Shown here piece by piece: positions 7,747 to 16,599 of a DNA stretch of 64,000 bases (its first letter is position 1; each line of letters begins with the position of its first letter). The DNA is taken from NCBI RefSeq assembly GCF_024753135.1, contig NZ_JANUGP010000009.1, forward strand, positions 124,001-188,000. Direction: 5' to 3'. The notes under the pieces are model-generated. The model was given only the letters and a program-made list of their open reading frames with translations, ran no database searches and was not told where the DNA came from. The translations under genes were made by a program, and so were the position numbers. Source of the stretch: Streptomyces pyxinicus. GTDB taxonomy: Bacteria > Actinomycetota > Actinomycetes > Streptomycetales > Streptomycetaceae.

Positions 7747-9078
7747 TCAGGCGCCCACCGCCCGTGACACCACGTGGATCAGCAGTCCCGCCAGTGATCC
7801 CACCACCGTGCCATTGATCCGGATGAACTGCAGATCGCGGCCGATGTGCGCCTCGATCTTGCGGGTGGTGTGCTCGGCGTCCCAGCCGGCCACGGTGTCG
7901 GTGATCAGGGAGGTGATCTCCGCGCGGTAGGTGGTCACGACGTGCACCGCCGCGCCCTCCACCCAGCTGTCGACCTTGTTCTGCATCTTCGGCTCGGTCG
8001 CCATCCGGGTGCCCAGGGAGAGCAGCGCGGCCCGCACCCGCTGCCGCAGCTCGCTGCGCTCGTCCTCGGCCGCCGCGACGATCATGGACCGTACGGCCGT
8101 CCAGGTGGACGCGATGAGGTCCTGCACCTCGCCGCGGCCCAGCACCTCGCTCTTCAGGCGCTCCACCCGCGCCCGGGTCTCGGTGTCGGACTGGAGGTCG
8201 GAGGCGAAGTCGGTGAGGAACCGGTCGAGCGCCCCGCGCGCCGGGTGGGAGGGCATGTCCCGCATCTCGGTGACGAACCGCAGCAGCTCCTTGTAGACCC
8301 GCTCGCCGACCCTGCGGTCCACGAACCGCGGGGTCCAGCCGGGCGCGCCGCCCTCGACGGCGACCATCACGTCGGCCCGGTGCAGTTCCAGCCAGTCGTG
8401 GGCGCGGGCCACCACCAGGTCGACCGCGCGCCGGTGCCCGCCGTCGGCGACGATCCTTTCCAGCAGCTTGCCGATGCCCGGCGCGATCTCCCGGGCGCTC
8501 GCCCGCCGGGTGATGGCCTCGCCGACGACGGCCTGCACGTCGGCGTCGCGCAGCACGGTCAGGGCGCCGCGCAGCGCGTTCCCCAGTTCGGCCGTCACCC
8601 GGTCGGCGTGCTCGGGCTCGGCCAGCCAGGCGCCGAGCCGGCTGCCGATGCCGACGGCGCGCAGCCGCTGCCGTACGACGTCCCGGGAGAGGAAGTTCTC
8701 GCCGACGAACTCGCCCAGCGAGACGCCGAGCTGGTCCTTCTTGGTGGGGATGATCGCGGTGTGCGGGATGGGCAGCCCGAGCGGGTGCCGGAACAGCGCG
8801 GTGACCGCGAACCAGTCCGCGAGCGCGCCGACCATGCCGGCCTCGGCCGCCGCCGAGACGTACTCCGCCCAGGCGCCGGCGCCGTGGTGGGCGGCCACCT
8901 CGGCGAGGGCGTAGACCACCGCGACGAACAGCAGCAGCCCGGTCGCGGTGAGCTTCATGCGCCGTACCCCGGCCCGGCGTTCCTCGTCGGCCGGGGTGAA
9001 GGCGGTCATGGTGCGGTACGACGCCGCGCGCGCCGGCGCCGCGTCCGTCCGCGCTGTTCGCGTCTCGGTAGGTTCCAT
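7747..9078 (-). CDS. DUF445 family membrane protein
   Basis: 443 aa. The start is at the ATG at 9078 (MEPTETR) with GGTGGAG 5 bases upstream; the longer frame has no RBS. One membrane segment near residues 40-60 (KLTATGLLLFVAVVYALAE) and another at the extreme C-terminus flank a long helical domain containing the DUF445 pattern GADWFAVTALFRHPLGLPIPHTAIIP. The family includes YheB/YhaN-like envelope proteins of unknown role. Divergent from the SGNH esterase gene with 211 bp between them. Confidence 0.85.
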   Translation of the reverse strand: MEPTETRTARTDAAPARAASYRTMTAFTPADEERRAGVRRMKLTATGLLLFVAVVYALAEVAAHHGAGAWAEYVSAAAEAGMVGALADWFAVTALFRHPLGLPIPHTAIIPTKKDQLGVSLGEFVGENFLSRDVVRQRLRAVGIGSRLGAWLAEPEHADRVTAELGNALRGALTVLRDADVQAVVGEAITRRASAREIAPGIGKLLERIVADGGHRRAVDLVVARAHDWLELHRADVMVAVEGGAPGWTPRFVDRRVGERVYKELLRFVTEMRDMPSHPARGALDRFLTDFASDLQSDTETRARVERLKSEVLGRGEVQDLIASTWTAVRSMIVAAAEDERSELRQRVRAALLSLGTRMATEPKMQNKVDSWVEGAAVHVVTTYRAEITSLITDTVAGWDAEHTTRKIEAHIGRDLQFIRINGTVVGSLAGLLIHVVSRAVGA

Positions 9079-9289
9079 CAGCTCCACCCGTCGGTGATCC
9101 CGCACACAATTGTCCCTTCCTGACCGACTCCCGGAACAGAACGAGAGTTCCCGGCGTCTGTCTGTACGGGGGCTGCCGGGCAGGGCCCTGTCGGACCGCC
9201 CCCTGTCACACCTCCCCCGCCCATGCCGCATCATGGGTTCATCGGATCGGAGCCCGAGGCTCCCATCTACCGAGGAGAACAACACAAGC

Positions 9290-10654
9290 GTGACCAAGCG
9301 TCATGACGGTGGCGCGGGACCTTCCCGTGCCCGCTACGGTGCGATGATCGCCGCCCTCGTCGCCCTCGTCGTCACGGTGTCCGCCGGCCTCTACGTCACC
9401 ACGACGGCCGGCGACGACACCTCCCGCGGCACCCTCTCCGACAGCCGTCCCCACCGGGACCCCGCCGCCGCGCCCGCCTCCACGGGCAGCTGGGTGGGCT
9501 CCTGGGCCACCGCGCCCGTGGCCGGCGAACCGGGCACGGAGACGACCGGCCTCGCGGGCCGTTCGGTGCGCAACGTGGTCCACGCGGCCATCGGTGGCAC
9601 GGGTGCCCGCATCACGCTGTCCAACCTCTACGGCCAGTCCCCGCTGACCGTCACGCACGCCTCCCTCGCCCTCGCGGCGGGCGACGGCGGCGCGGCGGCC
9701 GACGCGACGACGATGCGGCGGCTCACCTTCGACGGCGCCACCGGCGTGGTCATACCCACCGGCCGACAGGTCGTCAGCGACGCGGTGCGCGTGGTCGTGC
9801 CGCGCGGCGCCGACGTGCTGGTCACCACCTACTCCCCCACCGCGTCCGGGCCGGTCACCTACCACCCGCACGCCCGGCAGGTCTCCTACGTCGCCGCCGG
9901 TGACCGCACCGAGGACGCGACCGGGACGCCGTACACCCAACAGACCCCGTACTGGCGGTATCTGACGGGCCTGGACGTGCTGAGCAACGAGGCCGACGGC
10001 ACTGTCGTCGTCTTCGGCGACTCCATCACCGACGGCATCACCGCGACCGTGGGCGCCAACCGGCGCTGGCCCGACGTGCTGTCCGGGCGGCTGCGCGGGG
10101 CGCTCCGGCAGGGCGACCGGCTGCCGCGCTACAGCGTGGTCAACGAGGGCATCAGCGGCAACCAGGTACTGGCCGACGGGCTCGGCCGGCCCGCGGAGAA
10201 CCAGAGCGGGATCGGCCGGTTCGAGCGGGACGCGCTGTCCCGCACCAACGTCAAGGTCGTCGTCATCGACCTCGGCGTCAACGACATCCTGCGCAACCCG
10301 AGGCTCGCCGACCCGAAGCGCGTCACGGACGGCCTGCGCACCCTGGTCCGCCAGGCGCACGCCCGCGGTCTGAAGGTCATCGGCGCCACCCTGATGCCCT
10401 TCGAGGGGCACCGCGGCTACACCCCGGCCCGGGAGGCGGTACGGCAGCAGGTCAACGCGGAGATCCGGGCGGGCGGGGTGTACGACGCGGTGGTCGACTT
10501 CGACCGCGCGCTGCGCGACCCGTACGACCCGCGCCGGCTGCGCGCCATGTACGACTCCGGCGACCATCTGCACCCCAGCGACCTCGGCTTCGCCAAGATG
10601 GCCGAGACGTTCGACCTGAACACCCTCAAGGGCGCGGGCCAGGCCGAGCTGTAG
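9290..10654 (+). CDS. Secreted SGNH/GDSL-family esterase
   Basis: 454 aa from a GTG at 9290 with GAGGAG 12 bases upstream. A signal anchor spans about residues 15-37 (MIAALVALVVTVSAGLYVTTT), followed by a beta-rich domain at about 60-225. The hydrolase domain carries block I FGDSITDG, block II EGISGNQ, block III LGVNDI and block V SGDHLHPSD, giving the Ser and Asp-His of the catalytic triad. Such proteins deacylate polysaccharides or lipids outside the cell. This one has the two-domain layout of Streptomyces rhamnogalacturonan-acetylesterase-like enzymes; the substrate is unknown. Confidence 0.9.
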   Translation: MTKRHDGGAGPSRARYGAMIAALVALVVTVSAGLYVTTTAGDDTSRGTLSDSRPHRDPAAAPASTGSWVGSWATAPVAGEPGTETTGLAGRSVRNVVHAAIGGTGARITLSNLYGQSPLTVTHASLALAAGDGGAAADATTMRRLTFDGATGVVIPTGRQVVSDAVRVVVPRGADVLVTTYSPTASGPVTYHPHARQVSYVAAGDRTEDATGTPYTQQTPYWRYLTGLDVLSNEADGTVVVFGDSITDGITATVGANRRWPDVLSGRLRGALRQGDRLPRYSVVNEGISGNQVLADGLGRPAENQSGIGRFERDALSRTNVKVVVIDLGVNDILRNPRLADPKRVTDGLRTLVRQAHARGLKVIGATLMPFEGHRGYTPAREAVRQQVNAEIRAGGVYDAVVDFDRALRDPYDPRRLRAMYDSGDHLHPSDLGFAKMAETFDLNTLKGAGQAEL

Positions 10655-10706
10655 CCGACGGCACCTGCCGGCCGGGACAGTACCGGGCGGCAGGAATACT
10701 GGGGGC

Positions 10707-11309
10707 ATGACTCGCTTGATCCTCGCCACCCGTAACGTCGGCAAGCTCACCGAACTGCGGGCGATCCTCGCCGAGGCCGGTCTCGCGCACGAGCTGGTCG
10801 GTGCCGACGCCTTCCCTGAGGTCCCCGACGTCAAGGAGACCGGTGTCACCTTCGCCGAGAACGCCCTGCTCAAGGCGCACGCTCTCGCCCAGGCCACCGG
10901 TCTGCCCGCCGTCGCCGACGACTCGGGCCTGTGCGTGGACGTCCTGAACGGCGCCCCGGGCATTTTCTCCGCCCGCTGGGCGGGCCGGCACGGCGACGAC
11001 CAGGCCAACCTGGACCTGCTGCTCGCCCAGCTCTCCGACATCGCCGACGAGCACCGGGGCGCCCACTTCGCCTGCGCCGCCGCGCTCGCGCTGCCGGACG
11101 GCACGGAGCGGGTGGTGGAGGGACAGCTGCGCGGCACCCTGCGGCAGGCCCCGGCCGGCACGAACGGCTTCGGCTACGACCCGGTGCTCCAGCCGGAGGG
11201 CGAGGACCGGACCTGCGCGGAGCTGAGCCCCGCCGAGAAGAACGCGATCAGCCACCGGGGCAAGGCGTTCCGGGCGCTGGTGCCGGTGGTGCGGGACCTG
11301 CTCGGCTGA
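10707..11309 (+). CDS. rdgB: Non-canonical purine NTP pyrophosphatase (RdgB/HAM1)
   Basis: 200 aa, full family length. Hydrolyses dITP, ITP and XTP to monophosphates, keeping deaminated purines out of nucleic acid. Visible motifs: ILATRNVGKLTEL (nucleotide-binding N-terminus), TFAENALLKA, ADDSGLCVDVLNGAPGIFSARWAG and GTNGFGYDPVLQP, then ELSPAEKNAISHRGKA. It starts 16 bases after an AATACT that may be a -10 element. In M. tuberculosis and many actinobacteria it adjoins rph; here the two are 12 kb apart. Confidence 0.97.
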   Translation: MTRLILATRNVGKLTELRAILAEAGLAHELVGADAFPEVPDVKETGVTFAENALLKAHALAQATGLPAVADDSGLCVDVLNGAPGIFSARWAGRHGDDQANLDLLLAQLSDIADEHRGAHFACAAALALPDGTERVVEGQLRGTLRQAPAGTNGFGYDPVLQPEGEDRTCAELSPAEKNAISHRGKAFRALVPVVRDLLG

Positions 11310-11337
11310 AGCCGGTCGGGGCCCACGGGTCGAACTC

Positions 11338-11424
11338 TGGTGCGGCCGGAGGGACTCGAACCCTCACGGGAGTTACCCCACTGGGACCTAAACCCAGCGT
11401 GACTGCCAATTCCACCACGGCCGC
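11338..11424 (-). tRNA. tRNA-Leu (anticodon UAG)
   Basis: Minus-strand cloverleaf: acceptor GCGGCCG (11424-11418) pairs with CGGCCGC (11348-11342), discriminator A at 11341 and an encoded CCA (11340-11338). The anticodon stem CTGGG/CCCAG encloses TTTAGGT, giving UAG for CUA codons. A long variable arm typical of class II tRNA-Leu and a T-loop TTCGAGT are present. It lies between rdgB and bcp, which are convergent. Confidence 0.96.
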
Positions 11425-11463
11425 CTGGTGCTGCCCGGCCATGCTAGCGGCCGGGCAGCGGGT

Positions 11464-11931
11464 TCAGATGCCCAGATCCTTGATGATCTTGGCCACGTGG
11501 CCGGTCGCCCGGACGTTGTACAGCGCCCGCTCGACGTTGCCCTCCTCGTCCACGACGATCGTGGAGCGGATGACGCCCAGGTAGGTCTTGCCGTAGTTCT
11601 TCTTCTCGCCGAAGGCGCCGTAGGCCTCGGTGACCTTCTTGTCCGGGTCGGCCAGCAGCGTGACCTTCAGGGACTCCTTCTCGCGGAACTTCGCCAGCTT
11701 CTCCGGCTCGTCCGGGGAGATGCCGATGACGTCGTAGCCGGCGCCGGCCAGCACGTCGAGGTTGTCCGTGAAGTCGCAGGCCTGCTTGGTGCAGCCCGGG
11801 GTAAGGGCGGCGGGGTAGAAGTAGACGATGACCTTGCGGCCCTTGTGGTCCGCCAGGGACACCTCGTGGCCGTCGGCGTCGGGGAGGGTGAAGGCGGGGG
11901 CCACGTCCCCCGGCTGGAGTCGCTCGCTCAT
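11464..11931 (-). CDS. bcp: Thioredoxin-dependent peroxiredoxin (Bcp/PrxQ)
   Basis: 155 aa, usual length. Reduces hydrogen and organic peroxides in the cytoplasm using thioredoxin. The peroxidatic Cys47 lies in YPAALTPGCTKQACDF, with a resolving Cys52 five residues later, the atypical two-Cys PrxQ arrangement. STIVVDEEGNV near the C-terminus is the conserved dimer-side strand. Divergent from the DUF3618 gene with a 93-bp gap. Confidence 0.95.
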   Translation of the reverse strand: MSERLQPGDVAPAFTLPDADGHEVSLADHKGRKVIVYFYPAALTPGCTKQACDFTDNLDVLAGAGYDVIGISPDEPEKLAKFREKESLKVTLLADPDKKVTEAYGAFGEKKNYGKTYLGVIRSTIVVDEEGNVERALYNVRATGHVAKIIKDLGI

Positions 11932-12024
11932 CGGGCCAGCGTAACCGGGGGGCCTTGCGGTGCGGCGGGGCCATGAGCTGACAGACTGTCCGGAACAGCA
12001 TCACAAGACTTCGGAGGCCGTACG

Positions 12025-12354
12025 GTGGCGGACACCTCGGACACGAGAACCCCGGCGCAGATCGAGGCGGACATCAGGCGCCGCCGCGAGGTGCTGGCCG
12101 AGACGCTCGACGAGATCGGGGTGCGGGTGCACCCGAAGACGATCGTCGGTGATGCCAGAGCGAAGGTCGTCGCCAACCTCGACCACACGGTCGGCCGGGC
12201 GTATGTGCAGGTCAACCGGATGGTGACCGAGGTCAGGGGGCAGTTCGTGAACCAGGAGGGCGCGCTGCGGCTGGAGCGGGTCGTGCCGGTCGCGCTGCTC
12301 GCCGTCGGCGTCGTCGGGCTGCTCACCGTGGGCGGCAGGCGGCGCAAGGGCTGA
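12025..12354 (+). CDS. DUF3618 small membrane-anchored protein
   Basis: 109 aa from a GTG, with GACTTCGGAGG upstream. Residues 9-45 carry the DUF3618 signature (TPAQIEADIRRRREVLAETLDEIGVRVHPKTI). A single transmembrane helix lies near residues 88-104 before a basic tail (GGRRRKG). The family is actinobacterial with no known function; the amphipathic N-terminal helix and tail anchor suggest membrane association. Confidence 0.85.
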   Translation: MADTSDTRTPAQIEADIRRRREVLAETLDEIGVRVHPKTIVGDARAKVVANLDHTVGRAYVQVNRMVTEVRGQFVNQEGALRLERVVPVALLAVGVVGLLTVGGRRRKG

Positions 12355-12397
12355 CCCGGACGGGCACGGGCCGGGCGAGGACAGGTAGGTTCAGGGC

Positions 12398-12757
12398 GTG
12401 AGCGCCAAGAGAAACGAGCACAGCACCCCCCACCACGACAAGCTCCCCATCCGGATGCTGCACGACCGTGTGCTGGTCAAGCAGGAGACGGGCGAGGGCG
12501 AGCGGCGGTCGGGCGGGGGCATCCTGATCCCCGCCACCGCGGCGGTCGGGCGGCGGCTGGCCTGGGCCGAGGTCGTCGCCGTCGGCCAGAACGTACGGAC
12601 CGTGGAACCGGGCGACCGCGTCCTGTTCGACCCGGAGGACCGGGCCGAGGTCGAGGTGCGGGGCGTGGCGTACGTGCTCATGCGGGAACGCGACCTGCAC
12701 GCCGTGGCGGCGGACCGCTTCGAGGGGTCGGAGGACTCCACGGGCCTGTACTTGTAG
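12398..12757 (+). CDS. Orphan GroES-like co-chaperone
   Basis: 119 aa. Residues 15-100 match the chaperonin-10 fold: IRMLHDRVLVKQE, GGILIPATAA (mobile-loop region), EVVAVGQNVRTVEPGDRVLF and a terminal strand. The N-terminus and the GSEDSTGLYL tail extend beyond classical 95-aa GroES. There is no groEL alongside. The GTG is preceded by TAGGTT with a 6-base gap, so the mRNA is probably leaderless. It could cap a GroEL encoded elsewhere or act independently. Confidence 0.8.
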   Translation: MSAKRNEHSTPHHDKLPIRMLHDRVLVKQETGEGERRSGGGILIPATAAVGRRLAWAEVVAVGQNVRTVEPGDRVLFDPEDRAEVEVRGVAYVLMRERDLHAVAADRFEGSEDSTGLYL

Positions 12758-12768
12758 ACCTGTAGGCA

Positions 12769-12804
12769 GAGAGGGGCCGGTGACGATCGTCACCGGCCCC
12801 TCTC
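12769..12804 (+). terminator. Rho-independent-type terminator after the groES-like gene
   Basis: A perfect 16-bp inverted repeat, GAGAGGGGCCGGTGAC (12769-12784) and its complement (12789-12804), with a four-base GATC loop. No T-tract follows, as is common in Streptomyces. It insulates the sugE riboswitch from upstream transcription. Confidence 0.85.
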
Positions 12805-12833
12805 GCGCGCTTGTTGCTATGTTCGGAAGGAAG

Positions 12834-12876
12834 CCCGACGAGACGCGCCGTACCGGGACGCAGGCAAAGACGACGC
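12834..12876 (+). promoter_or_regulatory. Guanidine-III (mini-ykkC-III) riboswitch
   Basis: The 43 bases match the guanidine-III pattern: CCCGACGAG, GCGCCGTACC, then GGCAAAGACGACGC. P1 is formed by CCCG (12834-12837) with CGGG (12854-12857). The pseudoknot pairs GCGCC (12845-12849) with GACGC (12872-12876), with one A-C mismatch relative to the T. fusca aptamer as I recall it. It ends about 35 bases before the sugE RBS, fitting translational control. An extended -10 (TGCTATGTT, 12815-12823) would start the RNA just before the aptamer. Confidence 0.85.
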
Positions 12877-12923
12877 ACCGGAGAAGACCGGAGAAGAGCC
12901 GTCACGTCTCGGAGGTGCCTGTC

Positions 12924-13244
12924 ATGGCCTGGGTTCTGCTGATCGTCGCCGGACTGCTGGAAGTCGGCTGGTCGGTCGGGATGAAGTACAGCGAGGGTTT
13001 CACCCGCCCCGTCCCCAGTCTGCTCACCGGCGCCGGCATCGTCGCCAGCATGCTGCTGCTGTCGTACGCCGCGAAGACCCTGCCCATCGGTACCGCCTAC
13101 GGCGTCTGGGTGGGCATCGGGGCGGCCGGGGCGGCGGTGCTCGGCATGCTGGTGCTGGGTGAGCCGGTCACCGCCGCCCGGGTGTTCTTCGTGTGCCTGC
13201 TGCTGGTCGCCGTGGTGGGGCTGAAGGCGACCAGCGGGCACTGA
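12924..13244 (+). CDS. sugE: Small multidrug resistance family guanidinium exporter (SugE/Gdx)
   Basis: 106 aa with four transmembrane helices. The functional Glu of SMR proteins is in the first helix (VAGLLEVGWSVGMKYS, E13). The VGMKYSEGFTRP loop, the GTAYGVWVGIGAAGAA helix and the final LLLVAVVGLKATSGH are SugE-type. Members of this subgroup export guanidinium in antiport with protons as antiparallel dimers. The upstream guanidine-III riboswitch independently supports this. The RBS GGAGGT is 9 bases before the ATG. Confidence 0.93.
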   Translation: MAWVLLIVAGLLEVGWSVGMKYSEGFTRPVPSLLTGAGIVASMLLLSYAAKTLPIGTAYGVWVGIGAAGAAVLGMLVLGEPVTAARVFFVCLLLVAVVGLKATSGH

Positions 13245-13284
13245 CGTCCCGCGTCCTCCCGCGCGGGCGTCCTGCTTCCTACGG

Positions 13285-16200
13285 CTACTGCACGGGGCGC
13301 CGGCCGGTGAGCTGCGTGCCGCCGACGCCGCCGCCGGGGAGGCCGCCGCCGTCCGCGGCACCGCCGTCGGCGCCGCCGGCGTTCGCGCCGCCATCGTTCG
13401 CGCCGCCGCCGTTCGCACCCCCGTCCGCCGCACCGCCGCCGTCGGCCGCTCCGCCGCCGTCGACGGCACCGCCCGCGGCGCCGCCGTCGGTGGGCGTGGT
13501 GCCGCCGTCCGCGGCACCGCCGCCGTCCGCCGCACCGCCGGCGTCGCCGGGAGTGCCGGTGGCCGCGCCGCCGTCGGTGGGCGTGCTGGTGGCGCCGCCG
13601 TCGTTCTGGCCGCCGCCGGTGGCGGTGGCGGTGCCGCCGTCCTGGCCACCCGTGCCGGGCTCGGTCGTGCCGGAGGCCGGGGGCTGCTGGATCTTGTCGG
13701 CGCCCTGCTGCAGCTGGAGGTCGAAGTCCGCGACCGGCTTGCCCTTGAGCGCGCCGCGCGTGTACTGGGCCCAGATCTGGGTCGGCGGGCCACCGCCGTT
13801 CATCCGCGCCTGCCCGAGGGCGCCGTACAGCGGCTTGTGGCCGGCCGTGACCGGGTCCTGGCCCATGACGGAGACGACCGTGGCCAGGTCCGGGGTGTAG
13901 CCGGCGAACCAGGCGGCGGTGTCGTTCTCGGCGGTGCCGGTCTTGCCGGCCGCCGGACGGCCCGCGGCCTGGGCGGCGGTGGCGGTGCCGTTGTCGACGA
14001 CGCTGCGCAGGATCGACGTGGTGGTGTCGGCGGCCTCCCGGCTGACGGCCTGCTTGACCCCACGGTCGGGCAGCTCGACGTCGTCCGTGTTGTCCTTGGT
14101 GATCTTCTTGATCATCGTGTACGTGCCGTGCTTGCCGTGGTTGGCGAGCGTCGCGTAGGCCTCCGCCATGTCCAGCACGCTGGCGTTGGCGGTGCCGAGG
14201 GCGATGGACGGGTACGGCTGGAGGTCCTTGGTGTCCTCGGGGATGCCGAGGTCGACCGCGGTCTGCTTGACCTTGGCGGGGCCGACGTCGACGGCCATCT
14301 GCGCGTACACCGAGTTCACCGACAGGTCGGTGGCCTTGGTGACGGTGATCTGGCCGTACGACTTCTGGTCCTCGTTCTCCGGGGCGTACGCGCCGCCGCT
14401 CCAGCCCTGCACGGGACGGGTGTTGGTGCCGTCGTACACCGTGTTCGGGGTGATGGTGCGGCCGTCCTGGGTGGTCGAGCCGTTCTGCACCGCCGAGGTG
14501 AACACGAAGGGCTTGAACGTCGAGCCGACCTGGAAGTCACCCCGGGTCGCGCCGTTGGTGTACTGCTTGACGTAGTCGATGCCGCCGTACATCGCGACGA
14601 CCTCGCCGGTCTTCGGGTCGACGGAGGCGCCGCCCGCGCGGACGTAGCTGTCGGCCTTGCGGTTCTTCTTGTCCAGCTTGGAGATCAGCTGGTCATTGAC
14701 CGCCTTGACGAAGGCGTCCTGCCGGGGCTTCCGGATGGTGGTGGTGATCCGGTAGCCGCCCGCCTCCAGCTGGTCGGCCGTGATGATCTTGTTGCTGATC
14801 AGGTAGTGCTTGACCGCCTCGACGAGATAGCCGCGCTGACCGGACAGGCCGGTGGAGACCGTCTGCTCCTTCGGCATGGGGAACTTCAGACCGGTCCGCT
14901 CGGACTGGGCGAGCCAGCCCTTGCTGACCATGCCGTCCAGCACGTAGTTCCAGCGGGCGAGTGCGGCGTTCTTGTTCTCGGGGTGGGCGACGACGTCGTA
15001 CTCGCTGGGCGCGTTGACGAGCGCGGCGAGGTAGGCGGCGCGGGCCGGGTCGAGGTCGTCGGCGTCGCGGCCGTAGTAGGCCTGGGCGGCGGCCTGGATG
15101 CCGTAGGCGTTGCGGCCGAAGTAGCTCGTGTTGAGGTAGCCCCCCAGGATCTCGCTCTTCGACTTCTGCTGGTCCAGCTTGATCGAGATGAAGAACTCCT
15201 TGGCCTTGCGGGTGACCGTCTGTTCCTGGGCCAGGTAGTAGTTCTTCACGTACTGCTGGGTGATCGTGGAGCCGGACTGCTTGCCCTTGCCGGTGGCGGT
15301 GTTCCACCCGGCGCGGAGCATCGCCTTCGGGTCGACGGCGGACTCGGTGTAGAAGTCGCGGTCCTCGGCGGCGAGTACGGCGTGCTGGGCGGCCTTGGAG
15401 ACCTGGGAGAGGTTGACGTTCTCGCGGTTGATGTCGCCGTCGCGGGCGAGCTGGGAGCCGTCGGCGTAGAGGTAGACGTTGCCCTGCTTCATCGCGAGCG
15501 CGTTGGCCGGCGGGATGTTCACCAGCGAGTAGCCGAGGAAGAACAGGCCGATCAGCAGGAGTATGCCGACGACGAAGGTGCCGAGCACCATGCGCCAGGT
15601 GGGGAAGATCCGCCGCCATCCGGTGCGCTTGGGCCGCTTGCCCTTCTTGCCCTTCCCGTCTTTCTCGCCCTTCTCGCCGGAGGCGGGTGCGGCGGCTTCG
15701 GTGGCGGTGGCGGCGAGTGCGGTGGTCTCGGCCTCGGCGCCGATCGCGGGCCCCGTGCCGGTCGCGGAGGCGGTACGTCCCCGGGGGCCGCCGGCCGCGG
15801 CCGCGGCTCCGGCTCCCGCGGCGCCGGGGATCCGGGTGGTGCGGTCGTCGTCGCCCTGGCGGGGGGCCGGGGTGCGCGGCGTACGGCCGGCTCCCGTCGC
15901 GGGGGATCCCGTGGCGCTCTCACCGGCGCGGGGTGCGTTCACGCGCCGCAGCACCTGCGTGGTCTCGGGCGCGCCCGTCCCGGCCGCCTTGCCGGTGCCC
16001 TCGGCCGGGGACGACGACTGCGGCGTCCGGGGCGGGGTGATCCGGCGCAGCACCTGGGTGCTCTCGGCGGGCCGGGTCTTCTCGGAGTCGGCGCCCTCCG
16101 ACTTCCGGGCAGCGGCGTCGCCGGCGCTCGCGGGCGCCGCGTCCTTGCCGCCGGTGTGGGCGGTGCGGGCGGCCTGACGTGCCCGCGCGATGGACGCCGT

Positions 16201-16599
16201 ACGGTCCTGAGCGGAGCCGTCGGCAGCACCGGCCGCCCCCTTGGCCGCGCCGGCCTTCCCGGCGCCGGGCTTCTCCGCCCCCTGAGCGGCGCCCGGCTTC
16301 CCGGTGCCCGCGGCGCGGTCCTCCGTCCGAGCGCCCTCCGGCCGAGCCGCCTTCGCGGCACCCTCGGCCGGCCCGGACGCCCCGGACGCTCCGGACGCCC
16401 CGGTGTTCTTCGTCCCTGCCGTCCCCGTCCGGTCGGCGGCTTTGTTCGGCGCGGCCTTGGGATCGCCGGGGCGGCCGGTCGCCCGGTTCTTCGGGCCGGC
16501 CGGCCGGTTCGCCCCCGGTGTGCCGGGTCCTTCAGCCGGCAGCGGCTTCTGCGGCGGCTCGCCTTCGTTCGGCTGCTGCGGCTGCGGCTCGTCGCTCAT
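13285..16599 (-). CDS. Class A penicillin-binding protein with long disordered tails
   Basis: 1104 aa, starting at the ATG at 16599 (MSDEPQ) with AGGAG upstream. A Pro/Ala/Gly/Lys-rich cytoplasmic tail of about 330 residues precedes the membrane helix at 337-358. The GT51 transglycosylase domain has AEDRDF (E412), GSTITQQY (443-450), RKAKE and KSEILGGYLN. The transpeptidase carries STFK (S693), SVN (760-762) and KTGT (886-889). A tail from about 975 to the end is Gly/Ala/Asp repeats. The protein polymerises and cross-links peptidoglycan at the membrane. The N-tail holds two copies of TQVLRR (181-186, 214-219) and a DDRTTRIPG motif, possible regulatory or interaction sites. Confidence 0.95.
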   Translation of the reverse strand: MSDEPQPQQPNEGEPPQKPLPAEGPGTPGANRPAGPKNRATGRPGDPKAAPNKAADRTGTAGTKNTGASGASGASGPAEGAAKAARPEGARTEDRAAGTGKPGAAQGAEKPGAGKAGAAKGAAGAADGSAQDRTASIARARQAARTAHTGGKDAAPASAGDAAARKSEGADSEKTRPAESTQVLRRITPPRTPQSSSPAEGTGKAAGTGAPETTQVLRRVNAPRAGESATGSPATGAGRTPRTPAPRQGDDDRTTRIPGAAGAGAAAAAGGPRGRTASATGTGPAIGAEAETTALAATATEAAAPASGEKGEKDGKGKKGKRPKRTGWRRIFPTWRMVLGTFVVGILLLIGLFFLGYSLVNIPPANALAMKQGNVYLYADGSQLARDGDINRENVNLSQVSKAAQHAVLAAEDRDFYTESAVDPKAMLRAGWNTATGKGKQSGSTITQQYVKNYYLAQEQTVTRKAKEFFISIKLDQQKSKSEILGGYLNTSYFGRNAYGIQAAAQAYYGRDADDLDPARAAYLAALVNAPSEYDVVAHPENKNAALARWNYVLDGMVSKGWLAQSERTGLKFPMPKEQTVSTGLSGQRGYLVEAVKHYLISNKIITADQLEAGGYRITTTIRKPRQDAFVKAVNDQLISKLDKKNRKADSYVRAGGASVDPKTGEVVAMYGGIDYVKQYTNGATRGDFQVGSTFKPFVFTSAVQNGSTTQDGRTITPNTVYDGTNTRPVQGWSGGAYAPENEDQKSYGQITVTKATDLSVNSVYAQMAVDVGPAKVKQTAVDLGIPEDTKDLQPYPSIALGTANASVLDMAEAYATLANHGKHGTYTMIKKITKDNTDDVELPDRGVKQAVSREAADTTTSILRSVVDNGTATAAQAAGRPAAGKTGTAENDTAAWFAGYTPDLATVVSVMGQDPVTAGHKPLYGALGQARMNGGGPPTQIWAQYTRGALKGKPVADFDLQLQQGADKIQQPPASGTTEPGTGGQDGGTATATGGGQNDGGATSTPTDGGAATGTPGDAGGAADGGGAADGGTTPTDGGAAGGAVDGGGAADGGGAADGGANGGGANDGGANAGGADGGAADGGGLPGGGVGGTQLTGRRPVQ

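Noticed and set aside
4590..7817. Plus-strand frame of over 1000 codons opposite the GlxA and MFS genes
   Set aside because: Highly Arg/Ala/Gly-rich translation without domains, fully antisense to well supported genes.
13300..13700. CRISPR-like array or minisatellite
   Set aside because: This is the low-complexity Gly/Ala/Asp tail of the PBP. Repeat units vary in length and there are no spacers; no CRISPR array is visible anywhere in the window.
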